A stretch of DNA of 37,602 bases from Dehalococcoidia bacterium (GTDB taxonomy: Bacteria > Chloroflexota > Dehalococcoidia > GIF9 > UBA5629), in NCBI GenBank assembly GCA_016783155.1, contig JADHXB010000004.1:1-37602 (forward strand), in the 5' to 3' direction. Within the stretch, counting starts at the first letter, position 1, and every line of letters starts with the position of its first letter. The notes under the pieces were generated by a model that saw only the letters and a program-made list of their open reading frames with translations, was not told where the DNA came from and did no database searches. This document shows, in pieces, positions 1 to 7,721 of the stretch. The translations under genes and the position numbers were made by a program.

Positions 1-5
1 TTCTG

Positions 6-920
6 TTGGCCAGTTCAATTATGGCGTGTGGGCTAACAACACCGAGTCCATCGACTACCAAACCTGCGACACAGCCACCCGCTAATGTTGAAAATCAAAC
101 GCCGCCGGAGGTATCTCCGCCTGAACAGACAACGAATGAAGCGGAATGGAGCACCGTTCAAACCTTTACCGGCAAAGAGAGTGAGACCACATCTCCATTT
201 CATATATCCGGCACGGAATGGCGTATTTTTTGGACGGCAGACGTTCAATCCCCTGAATACGCCGTTTTTGACATCCTTGTCTACTCACAGGACAAGGAAG
301 GCGTGCTTACAAAGAGGATTTCATATTCGGAAGGTACCTCGAGCGATACTGTTTACATCTATGAGGGTGGCTGTGACTATTATTTAAAAGTTATTGCTGC
401 CAATTTGAGCAATTGGACTATAACGGTGGAAGACCACGGCACACAAAAGTTCACCTCCCCCGTCAAAATAACTAAAATTAATTACAAGGGTATGGACTAC
501 TCTATCATCATGGCTGGCTTTATAGTAGTTGAAACTGACGAGTATGTAGAAATCAAAAATCAGAGCGATTCTCCGCAGAATATAGCCGGTTGGGTGCTGA
601 AGAATCTAACAAGGGGGGGGCCTGCGTTTATCTTTCCAACCTTGCTGCCGTGTTCCTGCGAGTGGTACGACGACCCAGAGGAGTGCATTGAAAACTGTTA
701 TCCCCCACGCCCGTGTGTAATAGAACCGCATAAGAGCATTCGGGTTTATACTGGCGAAGCCCATTATGAATCGGGAGGTTTCTGCTTTTACTACCCCCTA
801 GGTGATATCTGGAATAATGAGACACCTGATACAGCCGTTCTGTATAATCTTGAAGGGCAAGAGGTATCGAGAAAAAGCTACGTAATATCAACTAAGAACA
901 GTGTTGCCTCAGATAAATAG
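6..920 (+). CDS. Lipoprotein with C-terminal lamin-tail-like (LTD) domain, 5' end cut by window edge
   Basis: About 304 residues are visible. The first in-frame start is a TTG five bases from the window edge, and the residues there (SSIMACG) look like the end of a signal peptide with a lipobox, so the true start is probably just outside the window. After the cysteine comes a Pro/Thr/Ser-rich linker, then a beta-rich region of unknown type. From about residue 160 an LTD-like domain is visible: EYVEIKNQSDSPQNIAGW is the typical opening (an acidic/EIxN strand followed by a GW strand), and a closing strand lies near DTAVLYNLEGQEV. LTD domains occur on many secreted or surface-bound bacterial proteins and are thought to mediate binding. 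An internal Cys-rich loop (CSCEWYDDPEECIENC) is inserted in the domain. No enzymatic role is evident. It is the first of several lipoproteins in this region. Confidence 0.8.
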   Translation: MASSIMACGLTTPSPSTTKPATQPPANVENQTPPEVSPPEQTTNEAEWSTVQTFTGKESETTSPFHISGTEWRIFWTADVQSPEYAVFDILVYSQDKEGVLTKRISYSEGTSSDTVYIYEGGCDYYLKVIAANLSNWTITVEDHGTQKFTSPVKITKINYKGMDYSIIMAGFIVVETDEYVEIKNQSDSPQNIAGWVLKNLTRGGPAFIFPTLLPCSCEWYDDPEECIENCYPPRPCVIEPHKSIRVYTGEAHYESGGFCFYYPLGDIWNNETPDTAVLYNLEGQEVSRKSYVISTKNSVASDK

Positions 921-1007
921 CTTAGTCAGTCCGGATAAGGCAATAAACAACAGGTTGAAGCCCAGTGCTGATTGCCGTATAATTTTGGGAAAAGGGCTAC
1001 TTAACTA

Positions 1008-1037
1008 TTGCTTTCTTGAAACCATCAGATGTATAAT
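1008..1037 (+). promoter_or_regulatory. Putative sigma-70 type promoter for the zinc-ribbon protein
   Basis: TTGCTT at 1008-1013 and TATAAT at 1032-1037 are separated by 18 bases. The -10 box is perfect and the -35 is partial. It lies 41 bases upstream of the ATG at 1079. Several genes in this window have a similar GTATAAT(T/C) box. Confidence 0.5.
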
Positions 1038-1078
1038 TTCTACAATATAGTGTTTTACTGAAGATAGAGAAGTGAAGT

Positions 1079-1888
1079 ATGCAACAAAGGTGTCCTAATT
1101 GCGGTTCGCCAGTTGCTTCGGGTCAGCGGTTTTGTGGTGGCTGTGGTGCTCAGATAAGCCTCTCTTGCCCTCAGTGTAGGATCACAGTTAACCCTGGAAC
1201 CAGGTTTTGCCCGAACTGCGGTGCTACGCTAGGTGGGGGTATGCCACCGCAGCAGCCAGGCGGTATGCCACCCCAACAACCAGGCTGGGGACAGCAGCCA
1301 GGCGGTATGCCACCCCAACAACCAGGCTGGGGGCAGCAGCCAGGATGGGCACCGCCAGCACCAAGTAGCCAACCATCATCGTCAAGAAGGCCGCTTCTAA
1401 TACTAGTGTTGTTTATCCTCCTTATCGGCCTTGGAGTGCTTGCTTATATGTATACACCACTCGGTGCTACAGTGAAAGACCTCCTCCAATCTGTCACCGG
1501 TGCCACCGGTGGCACCGGTTCTGGTCAAGATATCACAAAGCCGCAAATCTCAAATGTTCAGGCGACTCCGAGTACAACAAGCGCTGTTATTACTTGGACA
1601 ACCAATGAGCTAGCCAGCAGCCAGGTTGAATATGGCAGGACTAAGGACCAAACTTTGCTTTCCGAGCTACGAGATGACCCGACTGCACTCGACGCGGAGG
1701 GTAATCCTATCTCGGCGGGAGCCATTACCCACTCCATAACTCTGACTGGCCTTACTCCAAGTATCCCCGCAGGCAACATCATGTATTATTACAAGGTTAA
1801 GTCGAAGGACGCAGCCGGGAACGAGGCGGTGTACCCAGCATCAGACTCAGACTGGAAAACCTTCGAGACGAAAATTTCCGATACATAA
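1079..1888 (+). CDS. Double zinc-ribbon membrane protein with extracytoplasmic Fn3-like domain
   Basis: The 269-residue protein has four recognisable parts. Residues 1-50 hold two zinc ribbons (CPNCG...CGGCG and CPQC...CPNCG), eight cysteines in all, of the kind found in bacterial double-zinc-ribbon proteins. Residues about 54-100 are a Gly/Met/Pro/Gln-rich low-complexity linker encoded by a 42-bp tandem repeat. Residues about 106-125 are one hydrophobic transmembrane segment. The C-terminus is a beta-sandwich resembling Fn3 or purple-acid-phosphatase N-terminal domains (AVITWTTNELASSQVEYG ... YYYKVKSKDAAGNEA). The ribbon would be cytoplasmic and the Fn3 domain outside. The same Fn3 type is present in the lipoprotein at 4284-5255. 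Partner and substrate are unknown. Confidence 0.85.
   Translation: MQQRCPNCGSPVASGQRFCGGCGAQISLSCPQCRITVNPGTRFCPNCGATLGGGMPPQQPGGMPPQQPGWGQQPGGMPPQQPGWGQQPGWAPPAPSSQPSSSRRPLLILVLFILLIGLGVLAYMYTPLGATVKDLLQSVTGATGGTGSGQDITKPQISNVQATPSTTSAVITWTTNELASSQVEYGRTKDQTLLSELRDDPTALDAEGNPISAGAITHSITLTGLTPSIPAGNIMYYYKVKSKDAAGNEAVYPASDSDWKTFETKISDT
1259..1342 (+). repeat. Two-copy 42-bp in-frame tandem repeat
   Basis: Copies at 1259-1300 and 1301-1342 differ at one base. Each encodes a Gly-Gly-Met-Pro-Pro-Gln-Gln-Pro-Gly-Trp-Gly-Gln-Gln-Pro unit. A shorter, more diverged copy lies at about 1238-1258. The number of units probably varies between strains; it changes only linker length because the period is a multiple of three. 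Confidence 0.85.
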
Positions 1889-1969
1889 TCACAGCTGCCT
1901 CCTGACATGAGCTTCAGGCAGAAAATAGCCACTTTTTCAGCTTCTGTTCCGTTTTACCGCCACAAGTTG

Positions 1970-1975
1970 TATAAT
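1970..1975 (+). promoter_or_regulatory. Putative -10 box (TATAAT) before the small lipoprotein gene
   Basis: A perfect TATAAT 46 bases upstream of the ATG at 2022, in the same GTATAATC context as the boxes near 3456, 4263 and 6453. No clear -35 box is seen, so this is a weak call. Confidence 0.35.
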
Positions 1976-2021
1976 CAATGCGGGTGGGTTGTGTAGCCCT
2001 GGAAGCAAAGGGTATGCGACT

Positions 2022-2348
2022 ATGAAATATATATGTCAGCTAGCTATCATTGTTATTTTACTTTTATCCGTGGGTTGTGCCCAGATGAATAATGCTCCTC
2101 GTCATACAGCCGAGGAGGTAATAATGATAGCCAAGAGTTTCAGTTCTCAGTGCCGGGTGGAAGTGGTTTCCGATGAACCCTGCGGCTGAGGTCCCGCTAC
2201 TCCTCAGTATGAGGAGGCTGCTTCGATTTTCAGTGCTGAGTATTCAGGGGACGGAATATGGAGTATAACCAAGACCTGCCCGATAAACTCAGAATATAGC
2301 CGTGCTTGGTATTTCTACGATGATACCAATGAATTAGTATGGAACTGA
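2022..2348 (+). pseudogene. Small lipoprotein gene interrupted by an in-frame TGA (nonsense mutation or selenocysteine codon)
   Basis: The ATG at 2022 begins a lipoprotein signal peptide (MKYICQLAIIVILLLSVGCAQ) with the lipobox ending at Cys. An in-frame TTG at 1989 is possible but would add an unneeded extension. Translation meets TGA at 2187-2189 after Pro-Cys-Gly. The same frame then stays open for 52 further codons with normal composition (GPATPQYEEAASIFSAEYSG ... YFYDDTNELVWN) and stops at 2346-2348. The whole product would be about 108 residues. Either the gene has a point nonsense mutation or sequencing error (TGA for TGC, TGT or TGG), or TGA is read as selenocysteine in a Cys-Gly-Sec context. 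A 7-bp hairpin with a GTA loop starts 10 bases after the TGA. The family is not recognised. Confidence 0.6.
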
Positions 2349-2387
2349 GACTAATGCTGAACGATTTGGAAAGAACTGAGGTTAAAA

Positions 2388-2711
2388 GTGAGTGACATTC
2401 TGGATGAAGCCCAGGCGTTGGTTCAATGCAAATCTTGTCCCTGGTATAAGAGTTGCGTCTTGCCCATGCGGCTGACGGAGGAGGACTTAAAAAAACAGCT
2501 GGAGTCATCTATACCCGGAGCCACCACTCCGGGAGCAGAGCAATACGGCATGCAGCAACTGCTATCCGGCCTGGCATCCGCTGCCGAAAACTCCCTTCTT
2601 GAAGGTTGCCCGATATTCATCAACAGGCTTCGCTCTAACCCCAAGCTCGCCGAGCAAATAAAGAAGCTAATGCAGGAATGGAAAAGAGAAAGCGAAGGAC
2701 AAACTTCGTAG
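2388..2711 (+). CDS. Small hypothetical protein with N-terminal Cys motif
   Basis: The 107-residue protein starts at a GTG preceded by GAGG at a suitable distance. No signal peptide or membrane segment is visible, so it should be cytoplasmic. Near the N-terminus is CKSCPWYKSC, a CxxCx5C arrangement that could bind zinc or an Fe-S cluster; a further Cys lies at about residue 75. The rest is predicted helical and polar, with a charged tail (EQIKKLMQEWKRESEG). I do not recognise the family. Confidence 0.6.
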   Translation: MSDILDEAQALVQCKSCPWYKSCVLPMRLTEEDLKKQLESSIPGATTPGAEQYGMQQLLSGLASAAENSLLEGCPIFINRLRSNPKLAEQIKKLMQEWKRESEGQTS

Positions 2712-2945
2712 AGCTTGGACATACCCGCATTTGTTTTGTGCTCCACTTTGAGAACCCCAAATTTACGCGTGGTAGCCGCGAGGCTACAGCCTCGCCCCTA
2801 ACATAAGAAACCCTGGATACCAAATGCCAAACAATATCAAAATTTAAATTCTCCAAATTGAAGTGTTCATCATCATTGCGAGGAGCAGGATTCTTCACTT
2901 ATACTTGGAACATGCCCCGCAATCTCGATGGGGCTATCCCCATAC

Positions 2946-3026
2946 TGTCATCGCGAGGTACGGAGTGCCGTGGCGATCTCGGTTGGGAATGGGTAGGGAG
3001 ATTGACACACTTCGCTCGCAATGACA
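2946..3026. repeat. Dispersed palindromic repeat, copy 1
   Basis: It begins TGTCATCGCGAG and ends CTCGCAATGACA, imperfect inverted repeats. The interior holds GTGGCGATCTC and GGGAGATTG, the inner arms. It belongs to the family also seen at 16528, 17491, 17545, 22460, 29161 and, degenerate, 37285. Confidence 0.75.
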
Positions 3027-3455
3027 TAAAGGCAAATGTTTTGGTCATTGATATTTAGGGCTTTGAGATTGTTTAGGGTTTGCGGGCTTTTGAGTCTGTG
3101 GTTTTTATAATAAAGTTGCGCAGCCTTAGCCTCGCGTAAAGCGACCCTGAGGGGGCGCATCTACAATTCAGAAAAAGAATACACTAAATTAAATACCAGG
3201 TACAGAAAAAGAAGAGCAAACAGACAAACAGGAAACTACCAATTATAGTGATTAGCTCTTTGTTCATAGTCAGCTGTACTTCTTTCTTCTTTCTACTTTC
3301 TAAACATAGAACGAATTAGAGCAGGCATTGGTTTAGGTATCAGCGCTTAATCTGAGAAACATAATTACCTTAAGTGAAAAGTAAAGTTGTGGCGGCGGAG
3401 AGAGAGTCAACTAAAACAGCCATGCTTAAAGGTTTCAGGGGCAACCGGCTGGGTG

Positions 3456-3461
3456 TATAAT
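3456..3461 (+). promoter_or_regulatory. Putative -10 box (TATAAT)
   Basis: A perfect TATAAT in the context GGGTGTATAATC, 22 bases upstream of the ATG at 3484. The same string GGGTGTATAATC recurs before the gene at 4284. No good -35 box is evident. Confidence 0.45.
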
Positions 3462-3483
3462 CAGAGTGGATGAATTTTAGGCT

Positions 3484-4212
3484 ATGAAGATGCGACTGAA
3501 ACTGTATGCCATTATAGCTGCAGCCCTGGCTCTTCTGTCGGTTATGGCTTGCAGCCAGAGAGAGGGTCAGCCGGAGCAACAATTCTCTTACCTCTGTGAC
3601 AAGATGAAGGAATGCATTGAGCAAGCACAGGCTATGGCTTCAGACCTCGAGGATTTCAACTGGAATGAATTTTCCGATGTCGGGATATTATGCCCTCCGA
3701 AGGGGATATGCCCGGTGGGAAGTCTGCCCATAGTCGAGAAAAAGTCGGTTACCGGAGAGGCTCTGGAACGCTGGGTTCCTCTGGTTGAGCGATTGCCATT
3801 TCCACAAACAGCCAAGACCTACTCGGTACAATGTGCTAGCTGTTTGAAGCTCGCCAGCGAGGTCTGCTCAAATAGCCCCTATAATGAGTCGCAAGCACGT
3901 ATGCCGGAAGCTGAAGAAGTTACGTTAACTCAGTGGCAAGAGCTGTGTAGCCAGCTGCAATCAGCCTTACAAGGAGCTGAGTATGTAGTCTTTACAAATA
4001 AGACTATTGCCGCAGACTACACATTCCCTCAACTCTTCGCATATTTAACCGATTCAGATGAAGGGGTAAAACAGAAATATCTTGATAAGTTCATAGCCGA
4101 ATCTGACAAGTATATTCAATTACATGCTGAGCTGATACAAAAAATACAGCAGGCCGAACAACTGGCGTCCGAGCTAGCCAACTGGCAATCCAACCCGCAA
4201 GGTCCCGAATAG
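3484..4212 (+). CDS. Lipoprotein of unknown function, Cys- and helix-rich
   Basis: The 242-residue product starts with a signal peptide (MKMRLKLYAIIAAALALLSVMACS) whose lipobox ends at Cys23, so it should be anchored outside the membrane. The mature part is mainly helical and contains several further cysteines (CDKMKEC, CPPKGICPVG, CASCLKLASEVC) that could form disulfides. The C-terminus is a likely long helix rich in Gln, Glu and Ala. I recognise no domain. The ATG at 3484 follows a perfect TATAAT box closely and the Shine-Dalgarno sequence is weak. Confidence 0.75.
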   Translation: MKMRLKLYAIIAAALALLSVMACSQREGQPEQQFSYLCDKMKECIEQAQAMASDLEDFNWNEFSDVGILCPPKGICPVGSLPIVEKKSVTGEALERWVPLVERLPFPQTAKTYSVQCASCLKLASEVCSNSPYNESQARMPEAEEVTLTQWQELCSQLQSALQGAEYVVFTNKTIAADYTFPQLFAYLTDSDEGVKQKYLDKFIAESDKYIQLHAELIQKIQQAEQLASELANWQSNPQGPE

Positions 4213-4262
4213 CAGTAAGGCACGGAAAGCGGAGAGACATTCTTTTTTGCCTTGGTTGGGTG

Positions 4263-4268
4263 TATAAT
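4263..4268 (+). promoter_or_regulatory. Putative -10 box (TATAAT) that decides the start of the next gene
   Basis: The TATAAT box overlaps a possible GTG start at 4260, which makes that start unlikely and favours the ATG at 4284. The 5' leader would be about 9 bases. Confidence 0.5.
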
Positions 4269-4283
4269 CGAACAGATTTGAGT

Positions 4284-5255
4284 ATGCAGACGGCCATAAA
4301 AGCTAAACCTGGCAGGTATATAGCTATTTTTTGTAGCCTGGCTCTCCTGTTGCTTTGCTCGACCATTGCCTGCCGGCCGGAACCACCAGCTATTATTATT
4401 TTCGGCGCCACTCCGTCAGAAATCAATCTCGGCCAGTCAACAGAGTTAAAATGGGGCGTCAAAGGCGCTACCGGTGTGAATATAGACCAGGATATAGGGG
4501 AAGTTTCTGCTACCGGGTCGGTGGAGCTGTCACCAAGCAAAACCATCGCTTACACTTTAACAGCCACCAATGCCGGCGGTACTGTCAGCAAGTCGGTGGT
4601 CATTTATGTCAATCCTCCCCCCGCGTCACCTGGCGACACTGCGCCGCCGGTAATCAAAAATGTCTCGACTTCGTCTGAAACTGATACAAGTGCTGTCATC
4701 ACCTGGACGACGAATGAGCCGGGCAGCAGCCAGGTTGATTATGGCACAACTATAGAACATGGTTTAACTGCAACTTCGGACGAGTTGACCACTGCCCACA
4801 GCATCACCTTAAGCGGTCTCGAGCCAAATACCGCCTATCACTATCGAGTAAAGTCGAAAGATGAGGCTGGCAACGAAGCCTCGTCAACGGATAACACCCT
4901 CTTCACACTCCAAGAAAAATCGCCGTATTCACTGGAGCTGCTATCGCTGGAGTGGGAGCGGAGGTCGGAAGACACATATGGCCTCGGCGAACCATTAGTA
5001 GAGAGCAAGTATCTGTTTATCAAAGGCACATTACGGAATACTAGCCATGCAACCTTGCGGGCTGTGATATGCACCATGAACTGCTGGAACGACGATACTC
5101 TTGTGAAGTACGAAGTATATGTGCATCATGGTCCTGCCTTGCCGGGGTATGTCTTTAACTTCGATATTCAAACTGCCGATGACCCAACGGTTAACAATGT
5201 GACCGTAGATTTTGCCGATTCTCAAGGGAGAGAGATCAAGGCTATTGAAAAATAG
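4284..5255 (+). CDS. Lipoprotein with Ig-like, Fn3-like and C-terminal FxLYD-like domains
   Basis: The 323-residue protein begins MQTAIKAKPGRYIAIFCSLA with a hydrophobic core and the lipobox STIAC. Three beta domains follow: an Ig-like domain of about residues 35-112 (INLGQSTELKWGVKGAT ... YTLTATNAGGTVSKSVVIYV), an Fn3/phosphatase-N-terminal-like domain of about 120-210 (SAVITWTTNEPGSSQVDYGT ... YHYRVKSKDEAGNEASS), and a C-terminal domain of about 220-320 resembling FxLYD/DUF3426-type folds (LFIKGTLRNTSHATLRAVICTM). All are common on surface proteins and none implies an enzyme. The Fn3 domain closely resembles the one in the zinc-ribbon protein at 1079-1888. An upstream GTG at 4260 overlaps the promoter and is rejected as start. 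Confidence 0.85.
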   Translation: MQTAIKAKPGRYIAIFCSLALLLLCSTIACRPEPPAIIIFGATPSEINLGQSTELKWGVKGATGVNIDQDIGEVSATGSVELSPSKTIAYTLTATNAGGTVSKSVVIYVNPPPASPGDTAPPVIKNVSTSSETDTSAVITWTTNEPGSSQVDYGTTIEHGLTATSDELTTAHSITLSGLEPNTAYHYRVKSKDEAGNEASSTDNTLFTLQEKSPYSLELLSLEWERRSEDTYGLGEPLVESKYLFIKGTLRNTSHATLRAVICTMNCWNDDTLVKYEVYVHHGPALPGYVFNFDIQTADDPTVNNVTVDFADSQGREIKAIEK

Positions 5256-5318
5256 CAAAGAGGCAGCAGATAGAAGCCGTGAGGAGTAAACCAAAACGAA
5301 TCAAAGTAGGGGGCGATT

Positions 5319-5645
5319 ATGAGTGATACAACTATTATAATCATACTGGTGGTTGTGATGCTGTTTGTAATGTTTATCTTGCCACAATTACTTTTGAGGC
5401 GGGCCATCCCATCTGTAATTCGCATCTTCCGACAGGGCAACGCAGTTGGGATTGAGAATGCCAAGACAGTTGAGGACTTAGGACTCAAGCCCAAGAACAT
5501 AGCTCAGGCTATATTCAGGGGGCGTGAATATAAAATTACTGCCTTGGAAGTCCTGAGGAATGCCAACGTCATCCAGAGCACTGAAGACGGCAAGCTTTAT
5601 CTTTCCGAGAAGGATCTCTCAAACAGCAAGTGGAAGGGACGTTGA
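5319..5645 (+). CDS. Small single-pass membrane protein
   Basis: The 108-residue protein begins with one strong transmembrane helix (TTIIIILVVVMLFVMFILPQ, residues 4-23), followed by a basic segment (LLRRAIPSVIRIFRQ) and a soluble cytoplasmic domain. The soluble part (TVEDLGLKPKNIAQAIFRGR ... ALEVLRNANVIQSTEDGKLYLSEKDL) could be a small winged-helix-like fold. A strong AGGGGG ribosome binding site precedes the ATG. It is convergent with the gene at 5655-6251; the two stops are about 10 bases apart. No family name can be given. Confidence 0.7.
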   Translation: MSDTTIIIILVVVMLFVMFILPQLLLRRAIPSVIRIFRQGNAVGIENAKTVEDLGLKPKNIAQAIFRGREYKITALEVLRNANVIQSTEDGKLYLSEKDLSNSKWKGR

Positions 5646-5654
5646 TGCCAATCG

Positions 5655-6251
5655 CTATGTGCTTTCTCTCGGCTCTTTAGTGTGCTCCAAGATTATAATG
5701 GCGATAGCCACACCCAGTGCATTAGCTACCATCATAGCTGGGATAGCAATTTTAAATACCTCAAGGGCTTCAGCAAAGGGCCTGGCTATGAGCAATGTCA
5801 ATCCGCCGTGTAATAATTCAACGAATACAGTCAGTAAAACACCTTGTACTATCCCGATGAGCTTACCCTTATTAAAGTAGTGTATGGCACCACCGATTAC
5901 ACCTGCCAAAACTGTCGCCAGGCCGCAAGGGATATAAGTAAATCCACCAAGAAACAAGCGGTGTATCCCACCAATCAGTCCTACGACTAAACCAATTATC
6001 GGCCCAGCCGTCAACCCGGCAATCATTGGTGCGAAATCCCTTATATTAACTATGGCGCCCGAGGCTAATGGTATGCCGACATAGGTACCAAATATGGAAA
6101 ATCCTCCAAATATGAGAATGAAAATGGCTTTATCACGCCAGCTGGCTTTTTTGACTATGACCCGTTGAATGGGTTTTACCCTGGTGATGATTTCCATAAA
6201 CACGAAGATAAAGATTTCTGTTTGCGCAAAAAGAGCTAAAATCTTTTCCAT
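5655..6251 (-). CDS. Stand-alone 5TMR-LYT (LytS/YhcK-type) membrane domain protein
   Basis: The 198-residue protein is almost entirely membrane-spanning. It carries the core motif of the 5TM receptor domain of LytS-like sensor proteins (NIRDFAPMIAGLTAGPIIG, then GLIGGIHRLFLGGFTYIPCG, then LAGVIGGAI). In typical family members this domain is the sensor of a histidine kinase or GGDEF protein. Here no kinase, GAF or GGDEF domain follows: the protein ends EHTKEPREST soon after the last helix. It may act with a separate partner or as a transporter-like module. The start is the ATG at 6251; the ribosome binding site is weak. Confidence 0.8.
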   Translation of the reverse strand: MEKILALFAQTEIFIFVFMEIITRVKPIQRVIVKKASWRDKAIFILIFGGFSIFGTYVGIPLASGAIVNIRDFAPMIAGLTAGPIIGLVVGLIGGIHRLFLGGFTYIPCGLATVLAGVIGGAIHYFNKGKLIGIVQGVLLTVFVELLHGGLTLLIARPFAEALEVFKIAIPAMMVANALGVAIAIIILEHTKEPREST

Positions 6252-6452
6252 GTCTTTCTATAAATCTTCTTATTTGTACGGCCATAACATATAGCTAATG
6301 TCCGGTGCTATATTGCAGGTTTCTCATTATCACGGTGAATATTACATTATTTGACGGCTCTCTTAAAGAGGTTACTGGTTTTAACGATGATCGTGTCTGT
6401 CATCTTCGAATTGCGTATCCCCAGCCATTTCATTATTCATCCTGGCGTGGTG

Positions 6453-6458
6453 TATAAT
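6453..6458 (+). promoter_or_regulatory. Putative -10 box (TATAAT)
   Basis: The context GGTGTATAATA, 43 bases before the ATG at 6502, matches the boxes at 3456 and 4263. No convincing -35 box. Confidence 0.4.
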
Positions 6459-6501
6459 ATCCCGTTCTTTGTGAATGAAACCACGCCGGGGGGAATAGGG
6501 T

Positions 6502-7491
6502 ATGAGAAATAAGTTCATTGGAATTCTAGTCTCTTGCGCGATTCTATTGATGCTTGCAGCCTGCCTCCGGATGCCAGAGCCAGATAATACCGCAGACCAG
6601 GCAGCGCAGTTAGTCGAGAAGGGTGATACGCTTAGCCAGCAGGGACTCTATGACGAAGCCATCGCTGAATATACCGCGGCCATAGAGTTAGACCCTGCCC
6701 TTGCTAACGCTTATCTTGCCCGCGGCCAAGCGTATTACTTCGAGAATAGAGGCCTTAGGGCGGTATCCGATTATTCCAAGGCAATCGAACTGGACCCCGA
6801 ATCTACAGCCGCATATTACGGTCGGGGCTGGGCGCATTTGGTTAACCGGGCATACGATGCAGCCATCTCAGATTTCACCAAGGTTATTGAGCTCGACCCC
6901 GCCCTGGTCAGGGCATATGACGGTCGCGGCTGGGCTTACATCAACAAGGCGCAATGGCTCTTCGAGTCATACAACTACCTGTTCACTCTTTTCGAAAGCC
7001 ACTCTGACCTGGCAATGGCATTTATAGGTAGAGGCTGGCTGTACGTTAAGCAGACGCAGTGGGAGCTGGCAGTCATTCCTGACCTGGCAACAGCGATGAT
7101 ACAGGACCCGGACCCGGCAGAGGCATATTTCAACGTGGGCTTTGCCCATGCCAAAAAAGCACAGTGGACGCATGCCATTGAAGATTACGAAAAGGCGATC
7201 GCCCTAAACCCGAAACTTGACTGGTCGCGCTTCAACAAAAGCTGGGCATTGGGCATGAAAGCAAATTGGGACCCCGTTATTGCAGACTATAGCAAAATAA
7301 TAGAGCTTGCCACTGCACAGGCTTCACCCTCCGCTGATTCAGGTGCTCTCTACACTGAGGAGGAAGAATGGGACCTGGCTGTTGCCAGCTACAATAAAGC
7401 AATGGAGCTGTCAAAAGACCCTGCCTTGACTCAAAAGGCTGAAGAGGCAATAAAGCTCATAGATGAGATGCGCCAGGATATAAACAGATAG
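6502..7491 (+). CDS. TPR-repeat lipoprotein
   Basis: The 329-residue protein opens with a lipoprotein signal (MRNKFIGILVSCAILLMLAAC). From about residue 33 tetratricopeptide repeats follow, each about 34 residues, with signatures such as GLYDEAIAEYTAAIELDPALANAYLARG and AAISDFTKVIELDPALVRAYDGRG; six to seven repeats are visible, the middle ones (around YNYLFTLFESHSDLA) degenerate. TPR arrays form a helical scaffold for protein binding, so this is probably an outside-facing adaptor. A purine-rich GGGGGGAATAGGG precedes the ATG. It stands alone, divergent from the 5TM protein gene. Confidence 0.85.
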   Translation: MRNKFIGILVSCAILLMLAACLRMPEPDNTADQAAQLVEKGDTLSQQGLYDEAIAEYTAAIELDPALANAYLARGQAYYFENRGLRAVSDYSKAIELDPESTAAYYGRGWAHLVNRAYDAAISDFTKVIELDPALVRAYDGRGWAYINKAQWLFESYNYLFTLFESHSDLAMAFIGRGWLYVKQTQWELAVIPDLATAMIQDPDPAEAYFNVGFAHAKKAQWTHAIEDYEKAIALNPKLDWSRFNKSWALGMKANWDPVIADYSKIIELATAQASPSADSGALYTEEEEWDLAVASYNKAMELSKDPALTQKAEEAIKLIDEMRQDINR

Positions 7492-7618
7492 CTTAATGGT
7501 CTGCTTCAAAAACCGGTCCACTGTCACCGATAGGCCGGTGAAAGCTTAGAAAAATCACGCGGAGGCCATTGTCAAACACCGTGTTCGAATACCTTAAGCG
7601 AAAAGCGAAAAACCGCTA

Positions 7619-7647
7619 TTGACTTTTGTGGGTGGAATGGTTATAAT
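7619..7647 (+). promoter_or_regulatory. Strong sigma-70 type promoter
   Basis: TTGACT at 7619-7624 and TATAAT at 7642-7647 with exactly 17 bases between them. Transcription would start near 7654, just before the hairpin and terminator that precede the NYN-domain gene. Confidence 0.75.
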
Positions 7648-7660
7648 TTCACCATCATCA

Positions 7661-7680
7661 CTAGTGGGTCGTCCCACTAG
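7661..7680 (+). promoter_or_regulatory. Leader hairpin, possible attenuator arm
   Basis: A perfect 8-bp stem CTAGTGGG/CCCACTAG closed by TCGT. Its segment 7665-7672 (TGGGTCGT) is also complementary to 7694-7701 inside the next hairpin (ACGACCCA), so the two structures can exclude each other. Confidence 0.7.
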
Positions 7681-7683
7681 CCC

Positions 7684-7712
7684 CCTCTGGGTTACGACCC
7701 AGAGGTTTTTTT
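7684..7712 (+). terminator. Intrinsic terminator in the leader of the NYN-domain gene
   Basis: A perfect 9-bp stem CCTCTGGGT/ACCCAGAGG with a TACG tetraloop (7684-7705) followed by TTTTTTTG. This is a textbook rho-independent terminator, yet it sits between a strong promoter and the ATG at 7722. It either attenuates the gene or ends a roughly 60-nt small RNA. Confidence 0.85.
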
Positions 7713-7721
7713 GTTTGGTCT

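Larger units (their letters stand above)
2712..3483. other. Gene-poor interval with degraded repeats
   Basis: No convincing gene is seen. It holds a perfect 8-bp hairpin (GCGAGGCT and AGCCTCGC, 2778-2795), a palindromic repeat copy near 2946-3026 with a partial copy before it (about 2872-2935), AT-rich filler, and the promoter for the downstream lipoprotein. Short open frames here encode mostly repeat sequence and are not genes. Confidence 0.6.

Noticed and set aside
1238-1342. CRISPR-like array
   Set aside because: The repeats are head-to-tail, in frame inside a gene and have no spacers.
1895-1921. Terminator after the zinc-ribbon gene
   Set aside because: Arms CTGCCT/AGGCAG are short, the loop is long and no T-run follows.
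2858-3160. Small open frames in the interval after 2712
   Set aside because: Their codons come from the palindromic repeats (SSRGTECRGDLG-type strings) and lack start signals.
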